DNA from: Candidatus Zixiibacteriota bacterium
GTDB lineage: Bacteria > Desulfobacterota > Binatia > UBA9968
DNA: 32,336 nt
Assembly (NCBI GenBank): GCA_035574315.1
Contig: DATLYW010000031.1
Coordinates: 132,574 to 164,909 of the forward strand
Reading direction: 5' to 3'
Positions within the stretch are counted from its first letter, which is position 1. Each line of letters opens with the position of its first letter. Shown piece by piece: positions 7,305 through 18,468 of the stretch. A program made the translations under genes and the position numbers. The notes beneath the pieces were generated by a model. It was not told where the DNA came from. It saw only the letters and a list, made by a program, of their open reading frames with translations, and searched no databases.

Positions 7305-7846
7305 CGTTCCTGGGCGTTCTCGGAGGAGCCGTTGCGTGGGCGTCGGCTGCAGGAGAAGCGCACGAGCCATCGCCCGGAGGGATCCTTTTTCCGGCGATCA
7401 ATTTTCTTCTCTACGCGGGCGTTCTCGCCTACTATGCATTGCCCCTGGTCCTCGACTATCTTAGAACCCGGCGAGAGGAAATCTCGGCCGCGCTCGAGGA
7501 CGCAGCCGAGAGCAAACAGCGGGCGGAGGCGGCGTTGGCGGAGTATCGCTCCCGTCTGGCGCGTCTGGGCGAGGAGGCCGCTGCCCTGCAGGCGTCCCTT
7601 CGCACCGACGGCGAGCGTGAAAAGGCCAGGCTGCTGAACGAGGCGACGGCGCTGGCGGCCAAGATCCGGGAGGACGCGCGGTTCCTGGGGGAACAGGAGG
7701 TCAAGGTCGCGCGACAGCAGATCCGCAGCGAGATGGCGGAACGTGCCGCAGCGACGGCGCGCACGCTGATCGAGCAGCACATGTCCGAGGCCGATCGCGA
7801 GCGCCTGGTTGAGGATTTCATGCAAGAGATCGGGCAGGTCAGATGA
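7301..7846 (+). CDS. atpF: ATP synthase Fo subunit b (AtpF)
   Basis: A 181-residue peripheral-stalk subunit, starting at the GTG that overlaps the atpF' stop (GTGA) with GGGAGGAGG just upstream. The N terminus looks like a short signal-type helix (FLGVLGGAVAWASAAGEA), followed by the main membrane helix around residues 25-47 (ILFPAINFLLYAGVLAYYAL). A long coiled coil follows with VARQQIRSEMAERAAATA and the C-terminal LVEDFMQEI that contacts the delta subunit. Extra N-terminal leader sequences of this kind occur in deltaproteobacterial b subunits. A longer open frame begins at 6929 but would overlap atpF' almost completely. It overlaps atpH by ATGA. Confidence 0.88.
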   Translation: MTFLGVLGGAVAWASAAGEAHEPSPGGILFPAINFLLYAGVLAYYALPLVLDYLRTRREEISAALEDAAESKQRAEAALAEYRSRLARLGEEAAALQASLRTDGEREKARLLNEATALAAKIREDARFLGEQEVKVARQQIRSEMAERAAATARTLIEQHMSEADRERLVEDFMQEIGQVR

Positions 7847-8385
7847 TCGAAGGCAGCCTCAGTCGCCGGTATACGAAGGCGCTGTTCGAGCTGGCTCGGG
7901 AGGGCGGCCGGGAAGAGGCGGTCGGCGAGGAGATCGATCGGTTCCTGAGCGTCTACAGGGGCACGCCGCTTCAAAACGTGCTCAACAACCCTGCGTTCGA
8001 GATCGGGCGCCGCCGGAGGATCCTGCTGGAGGTGGGCAAAAGCCTTCAGCTATCGTCGCTTACGGTGAATTTCCTCGCTCTTCTGCTGGAGCGGGACCGG
8101 CTCGCCTATCTGCCGTCGATGGTCGCCAGCTACCGTCGGTTGCTGAACGCGGCCAGGGGACGGGTGGAAGCCACGGTTCGGGCCAGCGCCCCGCTGTCGG
8201 CGGGACTGCTGGAGCGCCTGAGCGAGCGTCTGAGCAGGCTTTGCGGCAAGCAGGTGATCCTCCACGAACGTACCGACCCCGAGCTGATCGGCGGTCTCGT
8301 GGTCGAGATGGAGGGGACCGTTTACGACGGCAGCGTCCGCAACCAGCTGGAAAAAATGAAGCAGCGTATAGCGCGGGGCTACTAA
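7843..8385 (+). CDS. atpH: ATP synthase F1 subunit delta
   Basis: A 180-residue subunit linking the peripheral stalk to the top of the alpha/beta hexamer. It begins SLSRRYTKALFELAREGG, the classic OSCP/delta opening, and ends with the family signature GGLVVEMEGTVYDGSVRNQL (near residues 149-168). The start overlaps the atpF stop by four bases (ATGA), implying translational coupling. It ends 9 bases before atpA. Confidence 0.95.
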   Translation: MIEGSLSRRYTKALFELAREGGREEAVGEEIDRFLSVYRGTPLQNVLNNPAFEIGRRRRILLEVGKSLQLSSLTVNFLALLLERDRLAYLPSMVASYRRLLNAARGRVEATVRASAPLSAGLLERLSERLSRLCGKQVILHERTDPELIGGLVVEMEGTVYDGSVRNQLEKMKQRIARGY

Positions 8386-8394
8386 GGAGCGACT

Positions 8395-9903
<1,509 letters not shown>

Positions 9904-9966
9904 CTGCGGCTCCGTGTTTTTGGTCGACTAGGAGACAGAAAGCAGAGACCCGATTTTTTTCCGGCG

Positions 9967-12262
<2,296 letters not shown>

Positions 12263-12271
12263 GGACTGCCC

Positions 12272-12688
12272 ATGGCGCAGAGCATCCGATTGCGGGTCGT
12301 CACTCCGAGCCGGCTCTTGCTGGACGAGGAGGTCGAAGAAGTGACCGCTCCCGGCGCACTGGGGGAGTTCGGGGTGCTGCCCGACCATATCGCCTTCCTG
12401 TCGCTGCTCGAGCCAGGAGAGCTGAGCTACAGGCAGGGGGCGAGCAGGACCTATCTCGCCGTCCGGGGCGGATACGCGGAGGTGCTGGACAACACGGTGA
12501 CGGTGCTCGCGGATGCGGCGGAATTCCGCGAGGAGATCGACGTCGAGCGGGCGCGGGAAGCGCGCGACGGCGCCGAGAGGCGGATGCAGCAGTTGAATCC
12601 CGACGACCCTGAGTACGCGGCAGCCCAGGCCGTGCAGCGCTGGGCGGTCGTGGAGCTGCGGGTTGCAAACCGCGAAGGGCGGAAATAG
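12272..12688 (+). CDS. atpC: ATP synthase F1 subunit epsilon
   Basis: A 138-residue subunit. The N-terminal beta-sandwich is marked by GALGEFGVLPDHIAFLSLLE and by the stretch YLAVRGGYAEVLDNTVTVLA. The C-terminal helical hairpin (about residues 88-138) is rich in Glu, Arg and Ala and could act as the inhibitory arm of F1. It closes the F1 block. The genes for subunits a and c (atpB, atpE) are not in this window, as in lineages where Fo genes lie elsewhere. Confidence 0.95.
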   Translation: MAQSIRLRVVTPSRLLLDEEVEEVTAPGALGEFGVLPDHIAFLSLLEPGELSYRQGASRTYLAVRGGYAEVLDNTVTVLADAAEFREEIDVERAREARDGAERRMQQLNPDDPEYAAAQAVQRWAVVELRVANREGRK

Positions 12689-12713
12689 TCTGGAAGATCA
12701 GGAGGGAAACGCT

Positions 12714-13847
12714 ATGGCTGCGACGGCGGCAAAACAGGAACCCGTCATCACGATGTGGAGCAAGGAGTTCACCTACGATCGCTGGATGAAGTCCATCGGC
12801 ATCCCGATCCATACCGGGTACCATATCGAGGACCTGCGCACCGTGGAGCTGGAATGGTGGGAGGAGCGGCAGTGCAAGGCCGCCTTCATTCAGCTCATGG
12901 GGCAGGAAGGAGTGACCTCGACGCGGGTGACCGAAATCGCTCCCGGGAAATCGCTGCCGCCGGTCAAGTTCGCTCTCGATGAGCTGGTCTACGTCTGCTC
13001 GGGGCGGGGCTTGACGACCGTCTGGGGCGGCAACAGCCCGAAGAAGAGCTTCGAGTGGCAGGAACATTCGCTGTTCCTGGTGCCGCGCAACTACCACCAC
13101 GTTTTCACCAACATGCAGGGCGACAAGCCGGTGCGGCTGCTGCACTACAGCTACCTGCCGATGGCGATGTCGGCGCTGCCCGATCCCGAGGTCTATTTCA
13201 ACAGCCCCTTCGAGCCGAAAAACGGCGCGCTGGACGGGGATTTTTACTCCGAGGCGAAGCTGGTGCAGGCCAAGAACGCGGACGAGGGCCTGGGCATGAG
13301 AGCTTTCTGGTACGGGAATTTCTTCCCCGATATGCGCGCCTGGAACAAGCTCGACGCCAACGAGCGCCGCGGCGCGGGCGGCAAGAGCGTATTCATCCAG
13401 TTCCCGAACTCCGAGCTGACCGCCCACATGTCGGTGTTCGCGCCCAAGACTTACAAGAAAGCACACCGGCACGGCCCCGGCCGCGCCATCGTCATTCCCG
13501 CGGGCGAGGGCTATACGATCATGTGGGAGGAGGGCAAGGAGAAGATCGTTTGCCCGTGGCACGAATGCAGCATGCTGACGCCGCCGAACAAATGGTTCCA
13601 TCAACATTTCAACGCCGGCGGGGAGATGGCTCGGTACCTGGCACTGCACCCGCCGATGCAGTTCCACGGGCATGCCGAAAAGATCGAGGACCGGGCGCGG
13701 GACCAGATCGAGTACCCCGACGAGGATCCGTGGATCCGCCAGAAGTTCGAGGAAGAGCTCGGCAAGCGGGGCATCAAGAGCGAGATGCCGCCGGAGTGCT
13801 ACACCAACCGGGACTACGAGTGGTCCAAGAGCATGGGGAAACAATGA
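12714..13847 (+). CDS. Bicupin protein A, downstream of atpC and before an EutA homologue
   Basis: A 377-residue two-cupin protein, closely similar by eye to the bicupin at 15643 (whole segments such as FWYGNFFPDMRAW and LALHPPMQFHGHAEKIEDRA are shared or nearly so). The C-terminal cupin has H251 and H253 in KKAHRHGPGR and H296, H298 and N300 in FHQHFNAG. Arg257 stands where the usual cupin Glu ligand would be. The N-terminal cupin has lost the HxH pair: its equivalent segment is LPPVKFALDELVYV. AGGAGG precedes the ATG by 8 bases. It starts 25 bases after atpC, so it is probably cotranscribed with the ATP synthase genes. No signal peptide is visible. Function unknown. Confidence 0.8.
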   Translation: MAATAAKQEPVITMWSKEFTYDRWMKSIGIPIHTGYHIEDLRTVELEWWEERQCKAAFIQLMGQEGVTSTRVTEIAPGKSLPPVKFALDELVYVCSGRGLTTVWGGNSPKKSFEWQEHSLFLVPRNYHHVFTNMQGDKPVRLLHYSYLPMAMSALPDPEVYFNSPFEPKNGALDGDFYSEAKLVQAKNADEGLGMRAFWYGNFFPDMRAWNKLDANERRGAGGKSVFIQFPNSELTAHMSVFAPKTYKKAHRHGPGRAIVIPAGEGYTIMWEEGKEKIVCPWHECSMLTPPNKWFHQHFNAGGEMARYLALHPPMQFHGHAEKIEDRARDQIEYPDEDPWIRQKFEEELGKRGIKSEMPPECYTNRDYEWSKSMGKQ

Positions 13848-13878
13848 TCCCGGAGCGCAAGCCCGGGAGGATCGATCC

Positions 13879-13911
13879 GGAGTCCCCGCCGATGCGCGGG
13901 GATTCCTTTTT
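13879..13911 (+). terminator. Intrinsic terminator or attenuator between bicupin A and the EutA homologue
   Basis: An 11-bp stem (13879-13889 with 13896-13906, one G.T wobble) closes a 6-base loop and is followed directly by TTTTT (13907-13911). This is the best intrinsic terminator in the window. It would end the ATP synthase/bicupin A transcript, or attenuate it before the EutA gene. Confidence 0.75.
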
Positions 13912-13954
13912 CTGCACGAATCCATAGGAGGACGACGGTTTCCGCGAGGCGCCG

Positions 13955-15472
13955 ATGCACGACGATATTTACGATCACGATCATCCGGAAGCGTTTGACA
14001 TCCAGGAAGGTGAGATCGTCACCGACATCGAAGGCCTGGAGATGTTCTCGCTCAAGAGCGTGGGCATCGATATCGGCTCGTCGACCTCCCACCTGATCTT
14101 TTCGCAGATCACGCTGCGGCGCGAGGGCGCTTCGCTGTCCGGAAAGTTCAAGGTGACCAATCGCGAGGTGCTGTACCGCTCGCCGATCATGCTCACGCCC
14201 TACCTGTCGGCGACGAAAATCGACACCGACCGCGTGACGGGGTTCATCCATCGCGCCTACGAGGAGGCGGGGCTGCGGCCCGAGGACGTGGACACCGGGG
14301 CGGTGATCATCACCGGCGAGGCGCTCAAGAAGGAGAACGCGCAGCCGATCGTCGAGTTTTTCGCCCGCTATTCCGGAAAGTTCATCTGCGCCGCCGCCGG
14401 CCACAACCACGAAGCGCTGCTGGCGGCATACGGCTGCGGCGCCGTCGACCTCTCCAGGTCGGAGCACAAGACCGTGCTCAACGTCGATATGGGAGGCGGC
14501 ACGACGAAATTTTCCCTGATCGAAGACGGGACCGTCACCCAGACAGCCTCCATCAACATCGGCGCGCGGCTGATCGCGTTCGACGAGCAGGACAGGATCA
14601 CGCGCATCGAGGACGCGGGCCGCATCATGATGCACGAGCTGGGCCACGACATCGAGCTAGGCCAGAAGCTCAGCGATGAGATGAAAGAGGATTTCGGCGC
14701 CTACATGGCGGAGCTGCTGTTCGAGACCATCGAGCGGGGACCGCAGTCGCCGATGGCGAGAAGGCTCATGGTCACGCCGCCGTTCACGAACTACCGGGGG
14801 CTCGAGCAGGTCCAGCACCTGGTCTTCTCGGGGGGAGTCTCGGAGCACGTCTACGATCGGGACCGCAATTCCTACGGGGATATCGGGCCGATCCTGGGTC
14901 GGCGCGTGCGGGAACATCTTGCCAGGCTACCCCGGGGAGTCCTGCGCGAGCCGGTGGAGGGTATCCGGGCGACCGTCATCGGCGCGGGGGAGTACACCAT
15001 TCAGGCGAGCGGGAACACGAGCTACGTGTCGGCCACGGCGGCGCTGCCGGTCCACGGCCTCAAGGTGATCCGGGCGGCGATCGCCGACGGGCAGCCGGTG
15101 AGCGCGGCGCTCAGGCAGGCGCTGCAGAAATTCGATCTGCCGCGCTTCACGTCCGGCCTGGCGCTGTCGCTGACGGTGAACGGTGTTCCCGACTACCAGT
15201 CGGTCCGGCGCATCGCGGAAGGCATCGCCGAGATCCTCGAGGAGGCGGACGACCCCTCCTGCCCTCTTTATCTCACGCTCGACCTGGATATCGCAAAGTC
15301 CCTGGGGGCCATGCTCAAAGACGAGCTCCACGTGCCGCGGGAGGTCATCGCGGTTGACGGCATCGAGGTCGGCGATCTCGATTACATCGACATCGGCGAA
15401 TGCCTGGGAATCACCGAGGTGATCCCGGTGACGGTGAAGTCGCTGATGTTTCCGGCGACCAAGCTGGATTGA
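13955..15472 (+). CDS. EutA-family reactivase (ethanolamine ammonia-lyase reactivating factor homologue)
   Basis: A 505-residue protein of the actin/Hsp70 ATPase fold. Phosphate-1 motif VGIDIGSSTS is at residues 36-45, phosphate-2 motif VLNVDMGGGTTKFSLIEDG at 174-192, and an adenosine-type motif ATVIGAGEYTIQ at 339-350, with FSGGVSEH at 291-298. The C terminus (YIDIGECLGITEVIPVTVKS) is characteristic of EutA. Known EutA uses ATP to exchange damaged cobalamin in ethanolamine ammonia-lyase. No eutB/eutC is present here; instead it is flanked by two bicupins, so its client is uncertain. The start is the only reasonable ATG; a GAGG lies 5 bases upstream, and a stronger AGGAGG at 13926-13931 is too distant. 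Slightly longer than typical EutA because of an acidic, His-rich N-terminal tail. Confidence 0.85.
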   Translation: MHDDIYDHDHPEAFDIQEGEIVTDIEGLEMFSLKSVGIDIGSSTSHLIFSQITLRREGASLSGKFKVTNREVLYRSPIMLTPYLSATKIDTDRVTGFIHRAYEEAGLRPEDVDTGAVIITGEALKKENAQPIVEFFARYSGKFICAAAGHNHEALLAAYGCGAVDLSRSEHKTVLNVDMGGGTTKFSLIEDGTVTQTASINIGARLIAFDEQDRITRIEDAGRIMMHELGHDIELGQKLSDEMKEDFGAYMAELLFETIERGPQSPMARRLMVTPPFTNYRGLEQVQHLVFSGGVSEHVYDRDRNSYGDIGPILGRRVREHLARLPRGVLREPVEGIRATVIGAGEYTIQASGNTSYVSATAALPVHGLKVIRAAIADGQPVSAALRQALQKFDLPRFTSGLALSLTVNGVPDYQSVRRIAEGIAEILEEADDPSCPLYLTLDLDIAKSLGAMLKDELHVPREVIAVDGIEVGDLDYIDIGECLGITEVIPVTVKSLMFPATKLD

Positions 15473-15483
15473 GAAGGCGCCGG

Positions 15484-15501
15484 CCGGGCGCGGCGGCCCG
15501 G
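15484..15501. repeat. GC-rich hairpin downstream of the EutA homologue
   Basis: CCGGGC and GCCCGG form a 6-bp stem with a 6-base loop, 12 bases after the EutA stop. No T-run follows, so read-through into the next bicupin is likely. The 170-bp gap to the next start holds no gene I can support. Confidence 0.3.
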
Positions 15502-15642
15502 ATCCAGGCGGGCGTTGTCCGGCTCCGGCCGCCCTTCTTCCCCCGTCCTGGGCGCGCGCCGGTCGGCACCGGCTCTGTCCTCGCCGCGCTTCGTGCAGTT
15601 CGAAAAATCGGCGGCGCTCGACCGCCGTTCAGGAGGCTCAGG

Positions 15643-16779
15643 ATGTCTGAGGCGACGCGGACCGAAAGAAAGATGTGGAGCAAGGTCTACACCTACGACG
15701 AGTGGATGGAAGCACAAGGAATTCCCATCCACCGCGGCTACTACATCGAGGACTTGAGGACGCTGGAGCTGGGCTGGTGGAGCGAGCGGCAGTGCCGCTC
15801 TGCTTTCATCCAGCTCGTGGGACAGGAGGGGGTGAGCTCGGCCCGGGTCACCGAGATCGCGCCCGGAAAGACGCTTCCGCCTCTCAAGTTCGCGCTCGAC
15901 GAGATCGTTTACGTCGTCGAAGGGCGCGGCCTGACGACGATCTGGTCGGGCGAGAGCCGCCCGCGAAAAACCTTCGAGTGGCAGAAGCACAGCATGTTTC
16001 TGCTGCCGCACCACTACACGCACCAGCTCACCAACATGCAGGGCGATAAGCCGGCGCGCCTGCTGCACTACAACTACCTCCCGCTCACCCTCTCGGGCGT
16101 GCGCGATGCCGGGTTCGTTTTCAACAACCCGTACGAGGTGCCGGACATCCACAACGAGGTGGATTTCTACTCGGAAGCCAAGATGATCCAGCAGACCGGG
16201 CTGGACAGCTCCTGGGGGCGCCGCGCCTACTGGTACGGCAATTTCTTCCCCGATATGCGGGCCTGGGACAAGCTCGACGCCAACGCCCGGCGCGGGGCCG
16301 GGGGGCGGAGCGTCTACATCCAGTTTCCCGATTCGGAAATGTCCTGCCACATGTCGGTGTTCGACGCCCGGCTCTACAAGAAAGCCCATCGCCATGGCCC
16401 GGGACGGGTAATCGTGATTCCCGCCGGCGAAGGCTACTCGATCATGTGGGAGGAAGGAAAGGAAAAGGTCGTCGTGCCGTGGCACGAAGCGAGCTGCTTC
16501 GTGCCGCCCAACCGCTGGTTTCACCAGCATTTCAACGCCGGGGCCGAGCCTGCGCGCTACCTCGCCCTGCATCCGCCGATGCAGTTCCACGGCCATGCCG
16601 AAAAGATCGAGGACCGGGCGAAGGATCAAATCGAGTACGTCAACGAGGATCCGTGGATCCGCGAGAAGTTCGAAGCCGAGCTGGCAAAGCGCGGTCTCAC
16701 CTCCCTCATGCCGCCCCAGGCCTATTCGGACCCGAACTTCGAATGGAACTGGGCGCCTTTCCTAAAGGCGTCGAAGTAG
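15643..16779 (+). CDS. Bicupin protein B, paralogue of bicupin A
   Basis: A 378-residue two-cupin protein. It matches bicupin A along its length (both begin with MWSK, then YTYD/FTYD, IEDLRT and FIQL, and both end with an acidic DPWIR.KFE.EL.KRG tail). The C-terminal cupin keeps H249 and H251 in KKAHRHGPGR and H294, H296 and N298 in FHQHFNAG, with Arg in the place of the usual Glu ligand. The N-terminal cupin lacks the HxH pair (LPPLKFALDEIVYV). AGGAGG precedes the ATG by 6 bases, so the longer upstream frame is not used. It follows the EutA homologue on the same strand and ends 7 bases from the converging LLM oxidoreductase gene. Enzyme activity unknown. Confidence 0.8.
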   Translation: MSEATRTERKMWSKVYTYDEWMEAQGIPIHRGYYIEDLRTLELGWWSERQCRSAFIQLVGQEGVSSARVTEIAPGKTLPPLKFALDEIVYVVEGRGLTTIWSGESRPRKTFEWQKHSMFLLPHHYTHQLTNMQGDKPARLLHYNYLPLTLSGVRDAGFVFNNPYEVPDIHNEVDFYSEAKMIQQTGLDSSWGRRAYWYGNFFPDMRAWDKLDANARRGAGGRSVYIQFPDSEMSCHMSVFDARLYKKAHRHGPGRVIVIPAGEGYSIMWEEGKEKVVVPWHEASCFVPPNRWFHQHFNAGAEPARYLALHPPMQFHGHAEKIEDRAKDQIEYVNEDPWIREKFEAELAKRGLTSLMPPQAYSDPNFEWNWAPFLKASK

Positions 16780-16786
16780 CCGGCGC

Positions 16787-17713
16787 TCAACTGCGGCCGG
16801 AAAGCAGGCTTTTGAGCTCGGGTAATACCCTTTCGCCGAAGAGGTCGACCTGGCGGGGGTCGGGATCGGCAAGGCCGACGATCAGGGTTTGCAGGCCTTT
16901 TGCGAAGGCAGCGGCAAGTCCCGCGGCGCACTCTCGGGGCGCGCCGGCCGGATAGGTCTTGTCGACCTCGCCGCGCACCCGCCCGTAGTAGCGCGTGAGG
17001 TAGGCCTCGAGCCGGGCTATCGCGCGGTCCTTGCGGTCGTCGATGGCGATGAAGGTCAGCGCGGCTCGTTCTATGCTTTCGGGATCCCGGCCCGCGGCGC
17101 GCGCGTAGGCTGCCACCTTTTCCCAGACCGCCGGAAAATCGGCGATCGCGGAGCTCCCGCAGATGTAGCCATCGGCCCAGGTGCCGGCGCGCTTGAGCGC
17201 GGTTTCGGAACTCCCCCCGGTCCAGATCGGTGGATGCGGCTTCTGGAGCGGCTTCGGTCCGATAGTCAGGTTCTCGACGCGGTAGAACCTCCCGTGGTGC
17301 GTGACGTTTTCCTCCGTCCAGAGCCGTTTGATCAAGCGTACCTGTTCCACCGCCCTGCTGCCGCGGTCTGTAAACGGTATCTCGACGGAGCGGAAGTCGT
17401 TCTCGCGGCTTCCAAAGCCGATCCCCAACGTGATCCGGCCGCGGGAGAGAAAATCGAGTGTGGCGACGATCTTTGCAAGGTGCACAGGGTGGCGCGTGGC
17501 GGCGAGCAGGACCGACGTGCCGAGGCGGATCTTTTCGGTAACAGCGGCGGCTGCCGCCAGAAGCGTGAGCGGCTCGAGATTGTCGTACGCGATCCGATCG
17601 ATGCTCCAGAAGGAGTCGAGCCCCAGGGGCTCGCAGGCTTTTGCCATTTCGAGGGCGGCGTCGAATTTGGTCAACGGGGCCGGGCTGACGAAGCAAAGGC
17701 CGATGCGGGCCAT
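16787..17713 (-). CDS. LLM-class (luciferase-like, probably F420-dependent) oxidoreductase
   Basis: A 308-residue TIM-barrel oxidoreductase of the bacterial luciferase family. Visible signatures are the N-terminal ARIGLCFVS strand, the pairs SFWSIDR and RIRLGTSVLLAATRHP (written KIRLGTSVLLAATRHP here), the LDFLSRGRITLGIGFGSREND segment split by the usual GGR/GIG motif, and PIWTGGSS. Relatives use F420 or FMN to oxidise or desulfonate small substrates. I chose the ATG at 17713, which has AAGGGGAC upstream, instead of a longer frame starting at 17773. The gene diverges from the small cupin and converges on bicupin B. Confidence 0.85.
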   Translation of the reverse strand: MARIGLCFVSPAPLTKFDAALEMAKACEPLGLDSFWSIDRIAYDNLEPLTLLAAAAAVTEKIRLGTSVLLAATRHPVHLAKIVATLDFLSRGRITLGIGFGSRENDFRSVEIPFTDRGSRAVEQVRLIKRLWTEENVTHHGRFYRVENLTIGPKPLQKPHPPIWTGGSSETALKRAGTWADGYICGSSAIADFPAVWEKVAAYARAAGRDPESIERAALTFIAIDDRKDRAIARLEAYLTRYYGRVRGEVDKTYPAGAPRECAAGLAAAFAKGLQTLIVGLADPDPRQVDLFGERVLPELKSLLSGRS

Positions 17714-17766
17714 GATAGTCCCCTTCGAGCGGCGAAGTGGGCCCACCATAAACCAGCACCAGCTTC

Positions 17767-17795
17767 TTTTCAACGTCGAAGGGCTGCGATATAGG
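17767..17795 (+). promoter_or_regulatory. Possible sigma-70 promoter of the small cupin
   Basis: TTTTCA (17767-17772) and TATAGG (17790-17795) are 17 bases apart, each matching consensus at four positions. The Shine-Dalgarno AGGAGG begins 12 bases after the -10. A modest candidate in the divergent intergenic region. Confidence 0.35.
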
Positions 17796-17820
17796 AAAGC
17801 GGCATGAGGAGGAGCACATC

Positions 17821-18252
17821 ATGGAAGCTTCGACGTTCAAGCTGAGGACGCCGCGCATCACCGGAGGGCGGAGTCACATACCCCTGGCGAGGACAGAGCA
17901 CATCAACGTGGGCCTTAACTACTATTGCGTAGGGCGGAAAAACAAGCTCCATACGCACCCCGGGGAGGATCACATCTTCGTGGTCGTGGATGGACAGGCG
18001 ACGTTTTATGACAAGGACGATCGGCCGACGGTCCTGAACAAAGGCGAGGGAATCCTGTTACCGGAGAACCATTACTACTATTTTCAAAACAGCGGCGACC
18101 GTCCGCTTGCGCTCCTGCGCGTGAGCGCGAAGAAAGGCAGCCCGGCGTTCGTCCGCGTCGATGTCGAGGGCAACAGGAGAACGGAGGAGGAAAACGACTT
18201 TGTCGTGGTGGACGGGACGACCATCGAGGGGGAATTCTGGGAGATGAGCTGA
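17821..18252 (+). CDS. Small single-domain cupin protein
   Basis: A 143-residue protein with one cupin barrel. H44 and H46 (KLHTHPGED) with E49 or D50, and H84 in LPENHYYYF, form a plausible metal site. Other cupin strands are FVVVDGQATFYDK and NKGEGILLP. Such small cupins can be isomerases, dioxygenases, sugar-phosphate enzymes or sensor domains, so no reaction can be assigned. The AGGAGG Shine-Dalgarno lies 8 bases before the ATG. It stands divergent to the LLM oxidoreductase and ahead of the enolase-superfamily gene; the three may act on one pathway, but this is inference. Confidence 0.8.
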   Translation: MEASTFKLRTPRITGGRSHIPLARTEHINVGLNYYCVGRKNKLHTHPGEDHIFVVVDGQATFYDKDDRPTVLNKGEGILLPENHYYYFQNSGDRPLALLRVSAKKGSPAFVRVDVEGNRRTEEENDFVVVDGTTIEGEFWEMS

Positions 18253-18298
18253 CTCGGGAAGCGAGAGGCAGCCATTTCTGAGCCAGGACGATGAGTCG

Positions 18299-18463
18299 GT
18301 GCCTCTGAGCAAGGTTTCGGTCGGGTTGCTTCAAATGAAACCGGTGCTCGACGACACCGCCGGGCTTTCGAAGCCGCCAAGGCTTTATTTTCGTTCGTCT
18401 TCGCTGCTCCGGGGGTCGCCGCTCGCTCTGGGAGCGGATGTCGGCGTATCAACGAGGTTCTGA
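18299..18463 (+). other. Short open frame with a nitrilase-like opening, possible remnant
   Basis: A 54-codon frame from GTG. Its first part (KVSVGLLQMKPVLDDTAG) resembles the opening strand of carbon-nitrogen hydrolases, which typically read like K-V-G-L-L-Q-M-x-P-V-x-D. The rest (from LSKPPRLYF on) does not match that family, and no further domain follows. It ends 5 bases before the enolase-superfamily start. It may be a decayed gene fragment, or a chance match. Low confidence. Confidence 0.15.
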
Positions 18464-18468
18464 GGAGA

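Noticed and set aside
13844..13927. A 27-codon frame overlapping the bicupin A stop by ATGA
   Set aside because: It overlaps the strong terminator hairpin at 13879-13911, has no recognisable features and no following gene depends on it. A chance frame is more likely.
15400..15642. Upstream extension of bicupin B (81 more codons)
   Set aside because: The extension overlaps the EutA gene, is Arg/Pro/Gly-rich and has no ribosome site, while AGGAGG stands 6 bases before the ATG at 15643.
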